DNA of 64,000 bases from CALMBW01 sp963779645 (GCA_963779645.1 CAVZYX010000005.1:806001-870000); one strand, 5' to 3'; positions 52,518-61,874 are shown, counted from the first letter of the stretch. Program-made: numbers and translations. Notes: a model not told the origin generated them from the sequence alone.

Positions 52518-53006
52518 TCACCGATTCAGCCACTTGGCCAGGCGCTCGGCTTCCTCGTCGTAGGAGGACTCCAGACCGTCCACGATCCAGCCTTCGACCT
52601 TTCCCCCATAGAAAGGCACCCGGACGGACACCTTGCCCGTCACCCGTCGTGTGGTCCCATCGGCGCTGGAGGTGAGCTCTGTAGTGCCGTGGGCCTCAAG
52701 CAGGTCACGGGCCACCTCAGGCTCGATGTGCCAGCTCCACGTGTGCTGGGAGGGGTCCCATTCGGCCACCTCGACCCAGGCCGGATCCCCGTCACCGATG
52801 AACTTCTTGGCGGGGCCCGAAACGTCGATGTCCAGGACGCAGCGGGTGCGCCGGACGAGCACTCCGTTCTCCTCGGTCTGGCTGAGGACCTTCCGATCTG
52901 AGAGGTGACCGACATCGGAAAGGGTGTTCTGGAAATCGGGGTCGAGGATCGCCTCGGCGACCGTATCGACATCGACGTCGAACTCGTGGACCAACTCGAA
53001 CTCCAT
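52518..53006 (-). CDS. DUF2505 family protein
   Basis: The 162-aa soluble protein opens MEFELVHEFDVDVDTVAEAILDP and contains a helix-grip/START-like pattern: strands rich in V and W (WVEVAEWDPSQHTWSWHIEP; RRVTGKVSVRVPFYGGKVEG) and a long C-terminal helix. This is the profile of actinobacterial DUF2505, predicted to bind a hydrophobic ligand. Role unknown. Upstream of the glnA1 operator, same strand. Confidence 0.8.
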   Translation of the reverse strand: MEFELVHEFDVDVDTVAEAILDPDFQNTLSDVGHLSDRKVLSQTEENGVLVRRTRCVLDIDVSGPAKKFIGDGDPAWVEVAEWDPSQHTWSWHIEPEVARDLLEAHGTTELTSSADGTTRRVTGKVSVRVPFYGGKVEGWIVDGLESSYDEEAERLAKWLNR

Positions 53007-53191
53007 CCGCCCGAGGATATCCGGCCTCCGCCTTGGGGGGCCAGTGCTTGGTCTGACTCAGTATGAGTAGTCATTCTGGGCCAGTCCGAGCGGTCCCTTG
53101 CTTTACCGACCAACGCCGGGGGACGGCGGTTGTACCCGCGTTGTTGGATGCCAACACGAAGCGAAGCACAACGGGGCTTGGGGGCAAGCAG

Positions 53192-53803
53192 ATGGCGATC
53201 CACGGGGCTGTGGCAGTGAGCGATCTTCGGATCGAAAGCAGTGTCAGAACCGAAGACTTAGGTCGCATCGTCGAGGCTCTGGCGTGCGCCGTCGAGATCA
53301 AGGATGCATCGACGGCCGAGCACCTCTATCGCTCGTCACTACTCGCAAGTGCATGTCTGGAGCAGATCGACTACGAGCTCTCGCTCGACGACGAGACCGG
53401 CTTCGGTTTCATGCTTCACGACGTCGGCAAGATCGGCGTCCCCGATTCGATCCTTCAGAAGCAGGGCGAGCTGACGGCCGAGGAATGGGTCATCATGCGG
53501 GCCCACCCTGAGATGGGGGTTCGCATAGTCGAGCCGATCGGCTTCTCCCAGAGGACCACCGATGTGATCCTCTTCCACCACGAGCGTTACGACGGGACCG
53601 GTTACCCCTACGGGATCGAGGGCGAAGAGATCCCTCTCGCCGCCCGAGTCTTCGCCGTCGCAGACACCTACGATGCACTCACCTCGGTCAGGCCATATCG
53701 CGGAGCGATAGATAAGGACACGGCCGTTCGCTACATCTCTATGGGAGCCGGCACGCGATTCGACCCACAGGTTGTTGCGGCTCTCATCTCTCTCATCCAC
53801 TAA
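53192..53803 (+). CDS. HD-GYP domain protein
   Basis: From the ATG at 53192 the 203-aa protein is almost only an HD-GYP domain. It has HLYRSSLLA in place of the usual first H..R, the HD pair with Lys in FMLHDVGKIGVPD, and FHHERYDGTGYPYG with the GYP signature. It then has ARVFAVADTYDALTSVRPYR. It is predicted to degrade c-di-GMP, the second such gene in the window. No sensory domain is attached. An upstream ATG at 53063 would add 43 residues of atypical composition. It is followed 20 bases later by the lipid kinase gene. Confidence 0.8.
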   Translation: MAIHGAVAVSDLRIESSVRTEDLGRIVEALACAVEIKDASTAEHLYRSSLLASACLEQIDYELSLDDETGFGFMLHDVGKIGVPDSILQKQGELTAEEWVIMRAHPEMGVRIVEPIGFSQRTTDVILFHHERYDGTGYPYGIEGEEIPLAARVFAVADTYDALTSVRPYRGAIDKDTAVRYISMGAGTRFDPQVVAALISLIH

Positions 53804-53823
53804 CACCTGTAGGCTGACCCGCC

Positions 53824-54729
53824 GTGAAGAGGGTCATGCTGATCTCCAATCCCAGGGCCGGCTCTGTTTCTCGTCGTACCCACGACGTGATCGTTCGGGC
53901 ACTCCAGGCGGACTTCAAATTGGAGGCGAACGAAACCACCCACCGAGAGCACGCCATCGAGCTCTCGCGGGAAGCTGTCGACCGTGATTTCGAAGCCGTC
54001 CTAGCGTTCGGTGGCGATGGGACGATCAATGAGGTGGCCCAGCCCCTCGTGGGCACGGACGTCGCAATGGGGATCATCACCGGCGGATCGACGAACGTCA
54101 TGGCCCGCTCTTTGGGGATCCCGACGGATCCGGTCGAGGCGACGTCATTCGTCGCCGAGCGCCTGCGACGTGACACGAAGAGACGCGTGGGAGTCGGCCG
54201 GATGGACGAGCGCTACTTCTTGTTCTCCGCAGGGATCGGTCTTGATGCAGAAGTAGTGAGGCGTGTCGAGGCGCGCATGACCAAGACGGGACGAAAGAGC
54301 GAGTGGTTCTTCCTGCGGCAGGCCTTGGCTGCCGCGACCACGGAGTACAGGGGGGCCGACCAATGGCTGACGGTCACGGTTGGTAGCGAGGAGTTCAAGG
54401 CGGTCCTCGGTATCTGCTGCAACGCGTGGCCGTTCACGTATTTCAAGAGGTGGCCTGTCAACGCTTGTCCTCAAGCACGTCTGGACGACCGGCTGGACAT
54501 GTTGGCCCTGGGGAAGATCCACGCAACTACGATCCCGAGGATCATCCGGTCGATATTCGGCAACGGCAGCCACATGAGGTGGAAGAACAATCGCTATTGG
54601 CACGACATCGGTGAGGTCAAGTGGAACGCTACGGTCGCCAAGCCGATGCAGGTGGACGGGGACTACATCGGACTAGGAACCGAGGCTCGTTTGGTCCACG
54701 TTCCCGATTCCCTCGACCTTTTGATCTAG
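53824..54729 (+). CDS. Diacylglycerol/lipid kinase family protein (YegS/DgkB-like)
   Basis: The 301-aa protein starts at a GTG and has the DAGK catalytic motifs: MLISNPRAGSVSRR at the N-terminus, the nucleotide loop AFGGDGTINEVAQPL, and GIITGGSTNVMARSLGIP. The C-terminal beta domain (VDGDYIGLGTEARLVHVPDSL) is typical of the YegS/BmrU group. These soluble kinases phosphorylate diacylglycerol or other lipids at the membrane face. The lipid substrate cannot be told. Confidence 0.9.
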   Translation: MKRVMLISNPRAGSVSRRTHDVIVRALQADFKLEANETTHREHAIELSREAVDRDFEAVLAFGGDGTINEVAQPLVGTDVAMGIITGGSTNVMARSLGIPTDPVEATSFVAERLRRDTKRRVGVGRMDERYFLFSAGIGLDAEVVRRVEARMTKTGRKSEWFFLRQALAAATTEYRGADQWLTVTVGSEEFKAVLGICCNAWPFTYFKRWPVNACPQARLDDRLDMLALGKIHATTIPRIIRSIFGNGSHMRWKNNRYWHDIGEVKWNATVAKPMQVDGDYIGLGTEARLVHVPDSLDLLI

Positions 54730-54891
54730 CCCTCCGCCCCAGGAGGGCCATCCACGGACGCTGAGGTCGATCTGTCCGGGTTCTACGTCCTGGGAATGTG
54801 CGCATCTCCCTTACGCTTGGAGATGAAGAGGCGGCGCTCCGTGCTGGTGGGTCGCCTTGATGACAGCCATCCAAAAGGAGAACCTCCCGAA

Positions 54892-56034
54892 ATGTCGATG
54901 CCCACTACCGAGCAGATCTCCGAGGTTCTCGGCGAGATCCAGGATCCGGAGCTCCATCGGGGTTTGAACGAGCTCAACATGGTGCGGAACATCGCCATCG
55001 ACGGGAACAATGTCGGTGTCCTCGTCGCCCTGACGATCCCCGGCTGCCCACTCAAGTCCTACTTCATGGAAGTGATCCCGGCCAAGCTCAAGACGAAGTA
55101 CCCCGCTATCTCTGAAGTCGATGTGCAACTCACTTCCATGACGGAAGAAGAGCGCCAGGCTCTCGTTGGCAACATCCGCAAGGTGGCTCCTGCGCCCTTC
55201 GCACGCAGCGACTCGCCCACTCAGGTCATAGCGATCGGTTCGGGCAAGGGCGGAGTCGGGAAGTCGACGACCACGGTCAACATCGCAGCGAGTCTCGCGA
55301 AGCAGGGCTACTCCGTTGGACTACTAGATGCCGACGTATGGGGCTTCTCCGTCCCGCGCATGTTCGGCGTGCACGAGCGCCCGACGATCGTCGAGGACAT
55401 GATCATCCCGCCCGAGATGTTCGGGGTGAAGATCGTTTCGATCGGATTGTTCACAACCGAGGACAATCCGGTCGTGTGGCGAGGCCCGATGTTGCACAAA
55501 GCGCTTCAGCAGTTCCTGAACGACGTGCACTGGGATGAACCCGATTACCTGTTGATCGACCTTCCCCCAGGGACGGGAGATGTCTCTATATCGATCGCGC
55601 AGTTCTTGCCCGGCGCGTCGATGGTGATCGTCACTACTCCCCAAGCAGTCGCCGAGAAGGTCGCGCAGCGAGCCGGCTACATGGCCGAGAAGACGGGCCT
55701 CAAGGTTGTGGGTGTTGTCGAGAACATGAGCTTCTTCCGTGGAGATGACGGTAAGGAGTACGACATCTTCGGTACGGGTGGCGGCAAGGAACTGGCCGAG
55801 AAGCTCAGCGTCCCACTGCTCGGGCAGATCCCCATCGATCCTCAGCTGCGGCAGCTCGCGGACGTCGGTGCACCGATCGTTCTGCAGGTTCCGGATTCAG
55901 AGGTTGCTCAGGCCCTCGATAGGGCAGCTAAAGAGCTCACGAACCTGTTGCCTCCGAAACCCAAACCATCGAAACGGATCAACCTGCCTCTGATGAGCGC
56001 AGGTGGAGGGCACGAGCACCACCATCACCACTAA
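54892..56034 (+). CDS. mrp: Mrp/NBP35 family Fe-S cluster carrier ATPase
   Basis: From the ATG at 54892 (AAAAGGAG upstream) the 380-aa protein has an N-terminal MIP18 domain (ISEVLGEIQDPELHRGLNELN). The P-loop ATPase domain has GSGKGGVGKSTTTVNIAASL, the deviant Walker A of the Mrp/MinD group, and DLPPGTGDVSISIAQ. Mrp proteins hold and transfer Fe-S clusters. The usual CxxC near the C-terminus is not obvious; instead the end is His-rich (GGGHEHHHHH), which might bind metal. The longer frame from 54796 has no ribosome site. Confidence 0.9.
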   Translation: MSMPTTEQISEVLGEIQDPELHRGLNELNMVRNIAIDGNNVGVLVALTIPGCPLKSYFMEVIPAKLKTKYPAISEVDVQLTSMTEEERQALVGNIRKVAPAPFARSDSPTQVIAIGSGKGGVGKSTTTVNIAASLAKQGYSVGLLDADVWGFSVPRMFGVHERPTIVEDMIIPPEMFGVKIVSIGLFTTEDNPVVWRGPMLHKALQQFLNDVHWDEPDYLLIDLPPGTGDVSISIAQFLPGASMVIVTTPQAVAEKVAQRAGYMAEKTGLKVVGVVENMSFFRGDDGKEYDIFGTGGGKELAEKLSVPLLGQIPIDPQLRQLADVGAPIVLQVPDSEVAQALDRAAKELTNLLPPKPKPSKRINLPLMSAGGGHEHHHHH

Positions 56035-56066
56035 CCACTAACTGAGGAGGGGTCGCCGCTATCGCG

Positions 56067-56981
56067 ATGACAGAGGTGTTGTCGCTGGATACGGTCGATC
56101 GGATCGGTGGATCGGTCGATCAGGTCGGCGCGGAAGAGCGCGCGGCTTCCCTAGCCAAACGATCCCTGAAGAAAGAATCGAAGCTGTGGGCTCTCGAGTT
56201 GGCGATCCGGTGCATGGACCTGACGACGCTCGAGGGCCAAGACTCTGAAGGAAAGATCCGGCAGCTCGCTAGCAAAGCCATGCATCCCGATCCGAGCGAC
56301 CCCAAGATCCCTAGTGTTGCCGCCCTCTGCGTGTACCCGCGGTTGGTGCCAGTCGCCAAGGATGCGCTCAAAGGAAGCTCAGTGAAGGTTGCCAGCGTAG
56401 CAACGGGGTTCCCCTCTGGCCAGATGGCTCCAGATCTGCGCCTTGAGGAGATCCGCCGAGCCGTCGCCGATGGCGCCGATGAGATCGACAATGTCATCTC
56501 GCGCGGTGCGCTCCTAGCGGGGGACGAGAAGTACATCTATGACGAGGTCGTTGCGAGCAAGGAAGCCGCCGGCGAGGCTCACCTCAAGGTGATCCTGGAA
56601 ACGGGAGAACTCGGCACCTACGACCGTGTGCGGAGAGCTTCATTGATCGCGATGGCGGCTGGTGCGGACACGATCAAGACCTCGACCGGAAAGGTCAGTC
56701 CTGCTTCAACCCTGCCGGTAGCCCTGGTGATGTCCGAGGCGATCCGGGACTTCGCGGACTTCACGGGCCGCGATGTGGGGCTGAAGGTGGCCGGCGGGAT
56801 CCGGAGTTCGAAGGATGCGATCCGATATCTCGTTATCGTGAACGAGACACTGGGTGATGAGTGGCTCGACCCCGATATGTTCAGGATCGGAGCTTCGTCA
56901 CTGCTCAACGATCTACTCATGCAGATCAACAAGCAGCGTACGGGGGCCTACGCAGACCCCGATCGCTACACATTGGATTAA
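56067..56981 (+). CDS. deoC: Deoxyribose-phosphate aldolase
   Basis: The 304-aa enzyme has the family core: VASVATGFPSG, DEIDNVISRGALLAG, LKVILETGELG, and the Schiff-base lysine region ADTIKTSTGKVSPAST, then LKVAGGIRSSKDAI. It splits 2-deoxyribose-5-phosphate into glyceraldehyde-3-phosphate and acetaldehyde. An N-terminal extension of about 50 residues is usual for the long actinobacterial form. GAGGAGGGG precedes the ATG. The next two genes are aldehyde dehydrogenases, which can oxidise the acetaldehyde. Confidence 0.95.
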   Translation: MTEVLSLDTVDRIGGSVDQVGAEERAASLAKRSLKKESKLWALELAIRCMDLTTLEGQDSEGKIRQLASKAMHPDPSDPKIPSVAALCVYPRLVPVAKDALKGSSVKVASVATGFPSGQMAPDLRLEEIRRAVADGADEIDNVISRGALLAGDEKYIYDEVVASKEAAGEAHLKVILETGELGTYDRVRRASLIAMAAGADTIKTSTGKVSPASTLPVALVMSEAIRDFADFTGRDVGLKVAGGIRSSKDAIRYLVIVNETLGDEWLDPDMFRIGASSLLNDLLMQINKQRTGAYADPDRYTLD

Positions 56982-56996
56982 GGACACTGACGCAAA

Positions 56997-58442
56997 ATGG
57001 CCAAGTGGGAGTACTCGCCGGCACCTGAGTCCACCGAGATCGTCGATATCAAAGACACCTATGACCTCTTCATCGGCGGCAAGTGGGTCGCGCCGCTGTC
57101 GGGCGAGTACATGAAAACGATCAGCCCATCTACGGAAGAGGTCCTGGCAGCGATCCCCGTGGCAGGTGATGAAGACGTCAACGCGGCCGTCTTGGCGGCG
57201 CGAGCCGCGATGAAACCTTGGCAGAAGCTCTCGGGGGCCGAGCGATCCAAATACATCTTCCGTATCGCCCGACTGATCCAGGAGCGAGCCCGAGAGCTCG
57301 CGGTGCTCGAGACGATGAACGGTGGCAAGCCCATCAAGGAGAGCCGCGATGTCGATGTTCCTCTCGCGGCTGCTCACTTCTTCTATTACGCGGGGTGGGC
57401 CGACAAACTGGAGTACGCGTTCCCGGGGGTGAAGGTTCACCCGGTCGGCGTCGCCGCGCAGGTGATCCCTTGGAACTTCCCTCTGCTGATGCTGGCTTGG
57501 AAGATCGCTCCGGCGCTCGCGACAGGGAACACCGTTGTCCTGAAGCCCGCAGAAACGACCCCACTGACCGCGCTCGTGTTCGCCGAGATCTGTGAGCAAG
57601 CGGAACTTCCCGGGGGGGTCGTTAACATCATCACCGGCGCGGGAGCAACGGGGGCGGCACTGGTAAGGCACCCCGGCGTCGACAAGGTCGCCTTCACCGG
57701 CTCGACCGATGTCGGCAAGGAGATACAGAAGGCAGTCGCTGGAACGGGTAAGAAACTCTCGCTCGAGCTCGGTGGAAAGGCGGCGAACATCGTCTTCGAG
57801 GACGCGGCCCTCGATCAAGCCGTCGAAGGTGTTGTCAACGGCATCTTCTTCAACCAAGGGCATGTCTGCTGCGCAGGGTCGAGACTTTTGTTGCAAGAGA
57901 GCGTGGCCGAGCGTTTCCTCGACAAGCTCAAGAGACGACTCGGAACGCTCCGCCTCGGAGATCCTCTCGACAAGAACACCGATATCGGAGCCATCAACTC
58001 GCGCGACCAGCTCGAGAAGATCCGGAGGCTGGTCGGGATCGGACAGGAGGAGGGGGCAGAGATGTACCAGGCTCCCTGCGAGATCCCCGAGCGTGGCTAC
58101 TGGTTCCCACCGACGATCTTCACCGGCGTGTCGCAGAGTCATCGGATCGCGCAAGAAGAGATCTTCGGCCCGGTGCTATCGGTGCTCACGTTCCGCACAC
58201 CCGAAGAAGCTGTTGAGAAAGCCAACAACACGCCGTTCGGCCTGTCGGCAGGCGTGTGGACCGAGAAGGGGTCTCGCATCCTGTGGATGGCCGATCGCTT
58301 GAAGGCCGGAGTTGTCTGGGCGAACACGTTCAACCGCTTCGATCCCGGCTCCCCCTTCGGCGGATACAAAGAGTCGGGCTTCGGTCGCGAAGGAGGCCGC
58401 CACGGCCTAGAACCCTACGTGCGCCTGGAGCACCCATCATGA
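56997..58442 (+). CDS. Aldehyde dehydrogenase
   Basis: The 481-aa NAD(P)-dependent enzyme has the cofactor site PWNFPLLMLAWKIAPAL, FTGSTDVGKEIQKAV, the general-base glutamate in LELGGKAANIV, and the catalytic cysteine in NQGHVCCAGSR (second C by alignment). EEIFGPVLSVLTF follows near the end. It starts 15 bases after deoC, so it likely takes the acetaldehyde made there, forming acetate. Its stop codon overlaps copy C of the repeat family. Confidence 0.92.
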   Translation: MAKWEYSPAPESTEIVDIKDTYDLFIGGKWVAPLSGEYMKTISPSTEEVLAAIPVAGDEDVNAAVLAARAAMKPWQKLSGAERSKYIFRIARLIQERARELAVLETMNGGKPIKESRDVDVPLAAAHFFYYAGWADKLEYAFPGVKVHPVGVAAQVIPWNFPLLMLAWKIAPALATGNTVVLKPAETTPLTALVFAEICEQAELPGGVVNIITGAGATGAALVRHPGVDKVAFTGSTDVGKEIQKAVAGTGKKLSLELGGKAANIVFEDAALDQAVEGVVNGIFFNQGHVCCAGSRLLLQESVAERFLDKLKRRLGTLRLGDPLDKNTDIGAINSRDQLEKIRRLVGIGQEEGAEMYQAPCEIPERGYWFPPTIFTGVSQSHRIAQEEIFGPVLSVLTFRTPEEAVEKANNTPFGLSAGVWTEKGSRILWMADRLKAGVVWANTFNRFDPGSPFGGYKESGFGREGGRHGLEPYVRLEHPS

Positions 58443-58484
58443 TTCTGCGTAGGAATTGGGTCGCTATACGACACTTTCGACGCG
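58441..58484 (+). repeat. Stop-codon-associated repeat, copy C
   Basis: The stretch starts within the TGA of the aldehyde dehydrogenase gene (GATTCTGCGTAGGAATTGGG and onward) and ends before the start of the next gene. It matches copy B at 37/40 and copy A at 36/45 positions. All three copies share orientation relative to the upstream gene. Confidence 0.85.
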
Positions 58485-58500
58485 CCGAAACGAGGATCTC

Positions 58501-59337
58501 GTGAGTCGGGTGGAAGTGCGCAAGACCTACAAGCTCTTCTTGGGCGGAGAGTTTCCGCGGTCCGAGTCGGGCCGCTCCTACGAAGTCACCGACAGCAAGG
58601 GGGAGTTTCTTGCGAACGCCGTTCGTGCGTCTCGCAAGGACCTCCGGGACGCGGTGGTCGCAGCGCGCAAAGCTCAGTCCGGATGGGAGGGCGCGACGGC
58701 TTTCAATCGCGGACAGGTGCTCTATCGCATCGCCGAGATGATGGAGACTCGCCGCACTCAATTGGTCGACGAGGTCGCGAACGCGGAAGGAAAGAAGGGA
58801 GCCGACGCGCAGGTGTCGGAGGCTATCGACCTCTTCGTTTGGTACGCGGGTCTTTGCGACAAGATCGCTCAGCTCGCAGGAAACCTCAACCCAGTGGCGG
58901 GGCCTTACTTCAACATCACCGCGCCCGAACCGACCGGGGTCGTGGGCATCGTCGCTCCCGAGGAGCCGAGCCTCGCCGGGATCGTGGGACGTATCGCACC
59001 TGCCATCTGCGGCGGTAACTCGGTCGTCGTGATCGCATCTGAGAAGCACCCTCTTCCGTCCATCACACTGGCGGAGTGCATGGCAACCGCGGATGTGCCG
59101 AAAGGGATCGTCAACATCCTCACCGGCCTGAAGGACGAACTCGTCCCAGTTCTGGCCGCGCACGGTGATGTGGACTCACTTGATGTAACGGGAGTGGCTG
59201 GCACCGCTCGCGCCGATGCCGAGGTCGCCGCTGCGGTCAATGTGAAGCGGGTCGTCTCGCAACAAAGCCACCACAGCCCCTACGAAGCAACCGCGTTCTT
59301 GGAGTTCAAAACCGTGTGGCACCCGAAAGGCGTTTGA
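58501..59337 (+). CDS. Truncated aldehyde dehydrogenase-like protein without catalytic cysteine
   Basis: From the GTG at 58501 the 278-aa protein covers the N-terminal cofactor half of the aldehyde dehydrogenase fold: YKLFLGGEFPRSESGRSYEVTD; RGQVLYRIAEMMETRR; TGVVGIVAPEEPSLAGIVGRI. It ends after the region that would precede the catalytic cysteine, with a different tail (VNVKRVVSQQSHHSPYEATAF). No Cys/Glu catalytic pair is present. The gap to the previous gene is filled by the repeat. Short homologues next to deoC occur in other actinobacteria as I recall, so it is probably a structural partner of the full-length enzyme rather than a decayed gene. Confidence 0.8.
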   Translation: MSRVEVRKTYKLFLGGEFPRSESGRSYEVTDSKGEFLANAVRASRKDLRDAVVAARKAQSGWEGATAFNRGQVLYRIAEMMETRRTQLVDEVANAEGKKGADAQVSEAIDLFVWYAGLCDKIAQLAGNLNPVAGPYFNITAPEPTGVVGIVAPEEPSLAGIVGRIAPAICGGNSVVVIASEKHPLPSITLAECMATADVPKGIVNILTGLKDELVPVLAAHGDVDSLDVTGVAGTARADAEVAAAVNVKRVVSQQSHHSPYEATAFLEFKTVWHPKGV

Positions 59338-59340
59338 TCC

Positions 59341-60144
59341 CTAGAGGGACGAGAGGACGCCGCGGAGTAGGTGTTCCATGCGGGCCGCGGCCCCCTTGCC
59401 GGCGGCCGCTACTTCTTCATGGGATAGCGGGGCTGGGGAGATCCCGGCTGCCAGGTTGCTAACGACGGAGATGCCCAACACTCGAGCCCCCAGATAGCGG
59501 GCGATGATGTTCTCGTTCACGGTTGACATCCCGACCAGATCGGCACCCAACGCCCGAAGCATCCGTACTTCGGCAGGGGTTTCGTAGGTCGGGCCGAGCA
59601 GGCCGGCGTAAACGCCCTCCCTCAAAGCTGGATCCGCGGCCAAAGCGAGTGCTCGAAGAGCGGTGTCGTAGGCATGGGTCTGATCGAGGAACCGGGGGCC
59701 GAGGCTGTCGTCATTCGGACCGAACAGGGGAGTCACACCGGTCAGGTTGAGGTGATCCGAGATCATGCATGGCGCGCCGACCTCCAGCGTCGGATCGATG
59801 CCGCCGGCTGCATTCGTCAACACGATCACCGAGCACCCCGCACCGATCGCGGCCCTCACCGGGTAGGTGACTTCCTCCATCGAACGGCCCTCGTACAGGT
59901 GTACCCGGCCCGCGAACACCAAAGTAGGAGTTCCGCCGACATCGCCGGCATGCAGAGAACCACTGTGTCCGACGACACCGGAGGTCGGCATCCCTTCGAT
60001 CTGCGAATAGGGGATCGGAGTCGCTTCGACGAGAGCCGCGGCAACATCGGATAGACCCGAGCCCAAGATCACGGCAGCTTTCCATCCACTTCGCCCTGTG
60101 GCTTGCTCGATGACTCCGGCGATAGGAGCTTGTGGTGCCGTCAT
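59341..60144 (-). CDS. Purine nucleoside phosphorylase
   Basis: The 267-aa enzyme belongs to the trimeric PNP/MTAP family: VILGSGLSDVAAAL, GHSGSLHAGDVGG, FAGRVHLYEGRSMEEV, VLTNAAGGID, and the base/ribose region LGPTYETPAEVRM with the VGMSTVNE segment. It phosphorolyses purine (deoxy)nucleosides to base and (deoxy)ribose-1-phosphate. The ATG overlaps the stop of the pyrimidine phosphorylase gene, so it belongs to the minus-strand nucleoside operon and converges on the aldehyde dehydrogenase gene. Confidence 0.93.
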   Translation of the reverse strand: MTAPQAPIAGVIEQATGRSGWKAAVILGSGLSDVAAALVEATPIPYSQIEGMPTSGVVGHSGSLHAGDVGGTPTLVFAGRVHLYEGRSMEEVTYPVRAAIGAGCSVIVLTNAAGGIDPTLEVGAPCMISDHLNLTGVTPLFGPNDDSLGPRFLDQTHAYDTALRALALAADPALREGVYAGLLGPTYETPAEVRMLRALGADLVGMSTVNENIIARYLGARVLGISVVSNLAAGISPAPLSHEEVAAAGKGAAARMEHLLRGVLSSL

Positions 60145-61416
60145 GGCGCGATCTTTTCGAAGATCATCTGACGAGGTTCTGGTGGTTCGGGGCCGATCTC
60201 GTATGCACCATCCAACTCGGCAAGAGCAAGTCGACCGCGCGCCGGATCGTCGACGTGAAGCTCGAGCAGAGGCTCACCTTTCTCGACCCGGTCCCCGGAC
60301 CGCTTCAACATCACGGTCCCGGCGATGGGGCTAACCGGTTCGTCTTTCACCGATCGACCGGCCCCCAGTCGCCACGCAGCGACCCCCACCTTTCACCGCG
60401 TCGACCCGGGTCACGTAACCGGAAGCGGGGGCCGCGAGCGTTCGAATGTCGCTGGACCTAGGGATCGCGTCGGGGCCTGCATCGCCGCCTTGTGCCGTGA
60501 CCATCTCGTCCCAGATGCGACGCGCCGACCCGTCTGCGATCGCCTTGGCCGGATCTGCAAACACTCCTGCCAATGAGAGCATCTCTGTGGCCAGGGCCAG
60601 GGTGACCTCCACCACATCATCTGTGCCACGGCCCTCTAACACTTCGATCGACTCGATCACTTCCAGAGCGTTGCCGGCGGTCCTGCCAAGTGGCTCGTCC
60701 ATGTTGGTGAGCAACGCGGACGTCTTGACTCCGTGGACCTCACCCAACCTCACCATCGTTTCAGCCAGTTCACGCGCCATCCCTATGTCGGGAAGGAATG
60801 CTCCCGAGCCAACCTTTACGTCGAGCACCAAGGCTTCGGTACCAGATGCGATCTTCTTGGACATGATCGATGACGCGATCAAAGGGATGGACTCGACGGT
60901 CGCGGTCACGTCGCGCAGCGCGTAAAGCTTCCTATCGGCTGGAGCGAGTTCGGCCCCAGCGGAAACGATCGCGCAACCCACCTCGTCGACGATCTTCAGG
61001 AAACGATCGTTATCCAGGTTCACATCGAAACCGGGGATCGACTCGAGTTTGTCGAGGGTTCCGCCCGTGTGCCCGAGCCCTCGCCCGGAAAGCATGGGGT
61101 CTGCGATGCCGCATGCTGCAACGATGGGGGCTAGGGGGAGGGAGATCTTGTCGCCCACACCTCCCGTCGAATGTTTGTCGACCGTAGGTCTCGTGATCGC
61201 CGACAGATCCATGCGCTCACCGGACTCCAACATCGCAAGAGCCCACTCTGCGAGCTCATCGGGTTCCATCCCCCGCCACACGATCGCCATGAGCAAGGCA
61301 GCGGCTTGATAGTCGGGTACCTCGCCGGTCGTGTAGTGAGAGATGAACCAACGGATCTGTTCGCGACCTAGCTTTCCGCCATCGCGTTTGGTTCTGATGA
61401 TGTCAACGGGATTCAA
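60141..61416 (-). CDS. deoA: Pyrimidine-nucleoside/thymidine phosphorylase, single-base frameshift near 60390
   Basis: A TTG at 61416 overlaps the cytidine deaminase stop. The protein opens NPVDIIRTKRDGGKLGREQI and has the family signature VDKHSTGGVGDKISLPLAPI, SGRGLGHTGGTLDKLESI and LDVKVGSGAF. The frame breaks in a G run at about 60383-60390; dropping one G restores VKVGVAAWRLGAGR and the C-terminal domain (GDRVEKGEPLLELHVDD) to the stop at 60141, about 424 aa. The homopolymer context makes a sequencing indel likely. The reaction splits thymidine, deoxyuridine or uridine with phosphate. Symbol deoA or pdp; substrate range not resolved. Confidence 0.9.
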
Positions 61417-61820
61417 GCCGGTGCGCGCGTCCCGAGGTCGGCGGGTGTGAATGCCATGGGCAAGAGCGAGTCGAGACGTCGTGGCCCATCGGGCGAGTCG
61501 ACGAGTAACTCTGCTCCTCCGTGTTCGAGAAGGACCTGCCTGCATCGACCGCACGGCATCATGTAATTGCCTTTGTCGTCCATCACCGACACGGCGACCA
61601 GCCGCCCACCGCCGGAGTCGTAGAGATTGGATATGAGTCCGCATTCGGCGCAGAGCGTAAGACCGTACGAAGCATTCTCGACGTTGCAGCCCGTGATGAT
61701 GCCGCCGTCATCCACGACCGCCGCGGCCCCCACGTGGACCCTGGAGTATGGGGCGTACGCTCTTCCGGCCGCGTCCTGAGCCTCTGCTCTGAGCTCTTCC
61801 CAATCGACCGCAGGACCCAT
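61413..61820 (-). CDS. cdd: Cytidine deaminase
   Basis: The 135-aa enzyme has the zinc site and catalytic Glu in GCNVENASYGLTLCAECGLI and MPCGRCRQVLLEHGG. It deaminates cytidine and deoxycytidine to (deoxy)uridine, the substrate for the phosphorylase encoded next. It lies 54 bases after the permease stop and overlaps the next gene by four bases. Confidence 0.95.
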   Translation of the reverse strand: MGPAVDWEELRAEAQDAAGRAYAPYSRVHVGAAAVVDDGGIITGCNVENASYGLTLCAECGLISNLYDSGGGRLVAVSVMDDKGNYMMPCGRCRQVLLEHGGAELLVDSPDGPRRLDSLLPMAFTPADLGTRAPA

Positions 61821-61874
61821 CCTCCAACCCTCCTATTCGAGCGTTCGGCGCCTCGCCCTACTGCAAGTGTCGCA

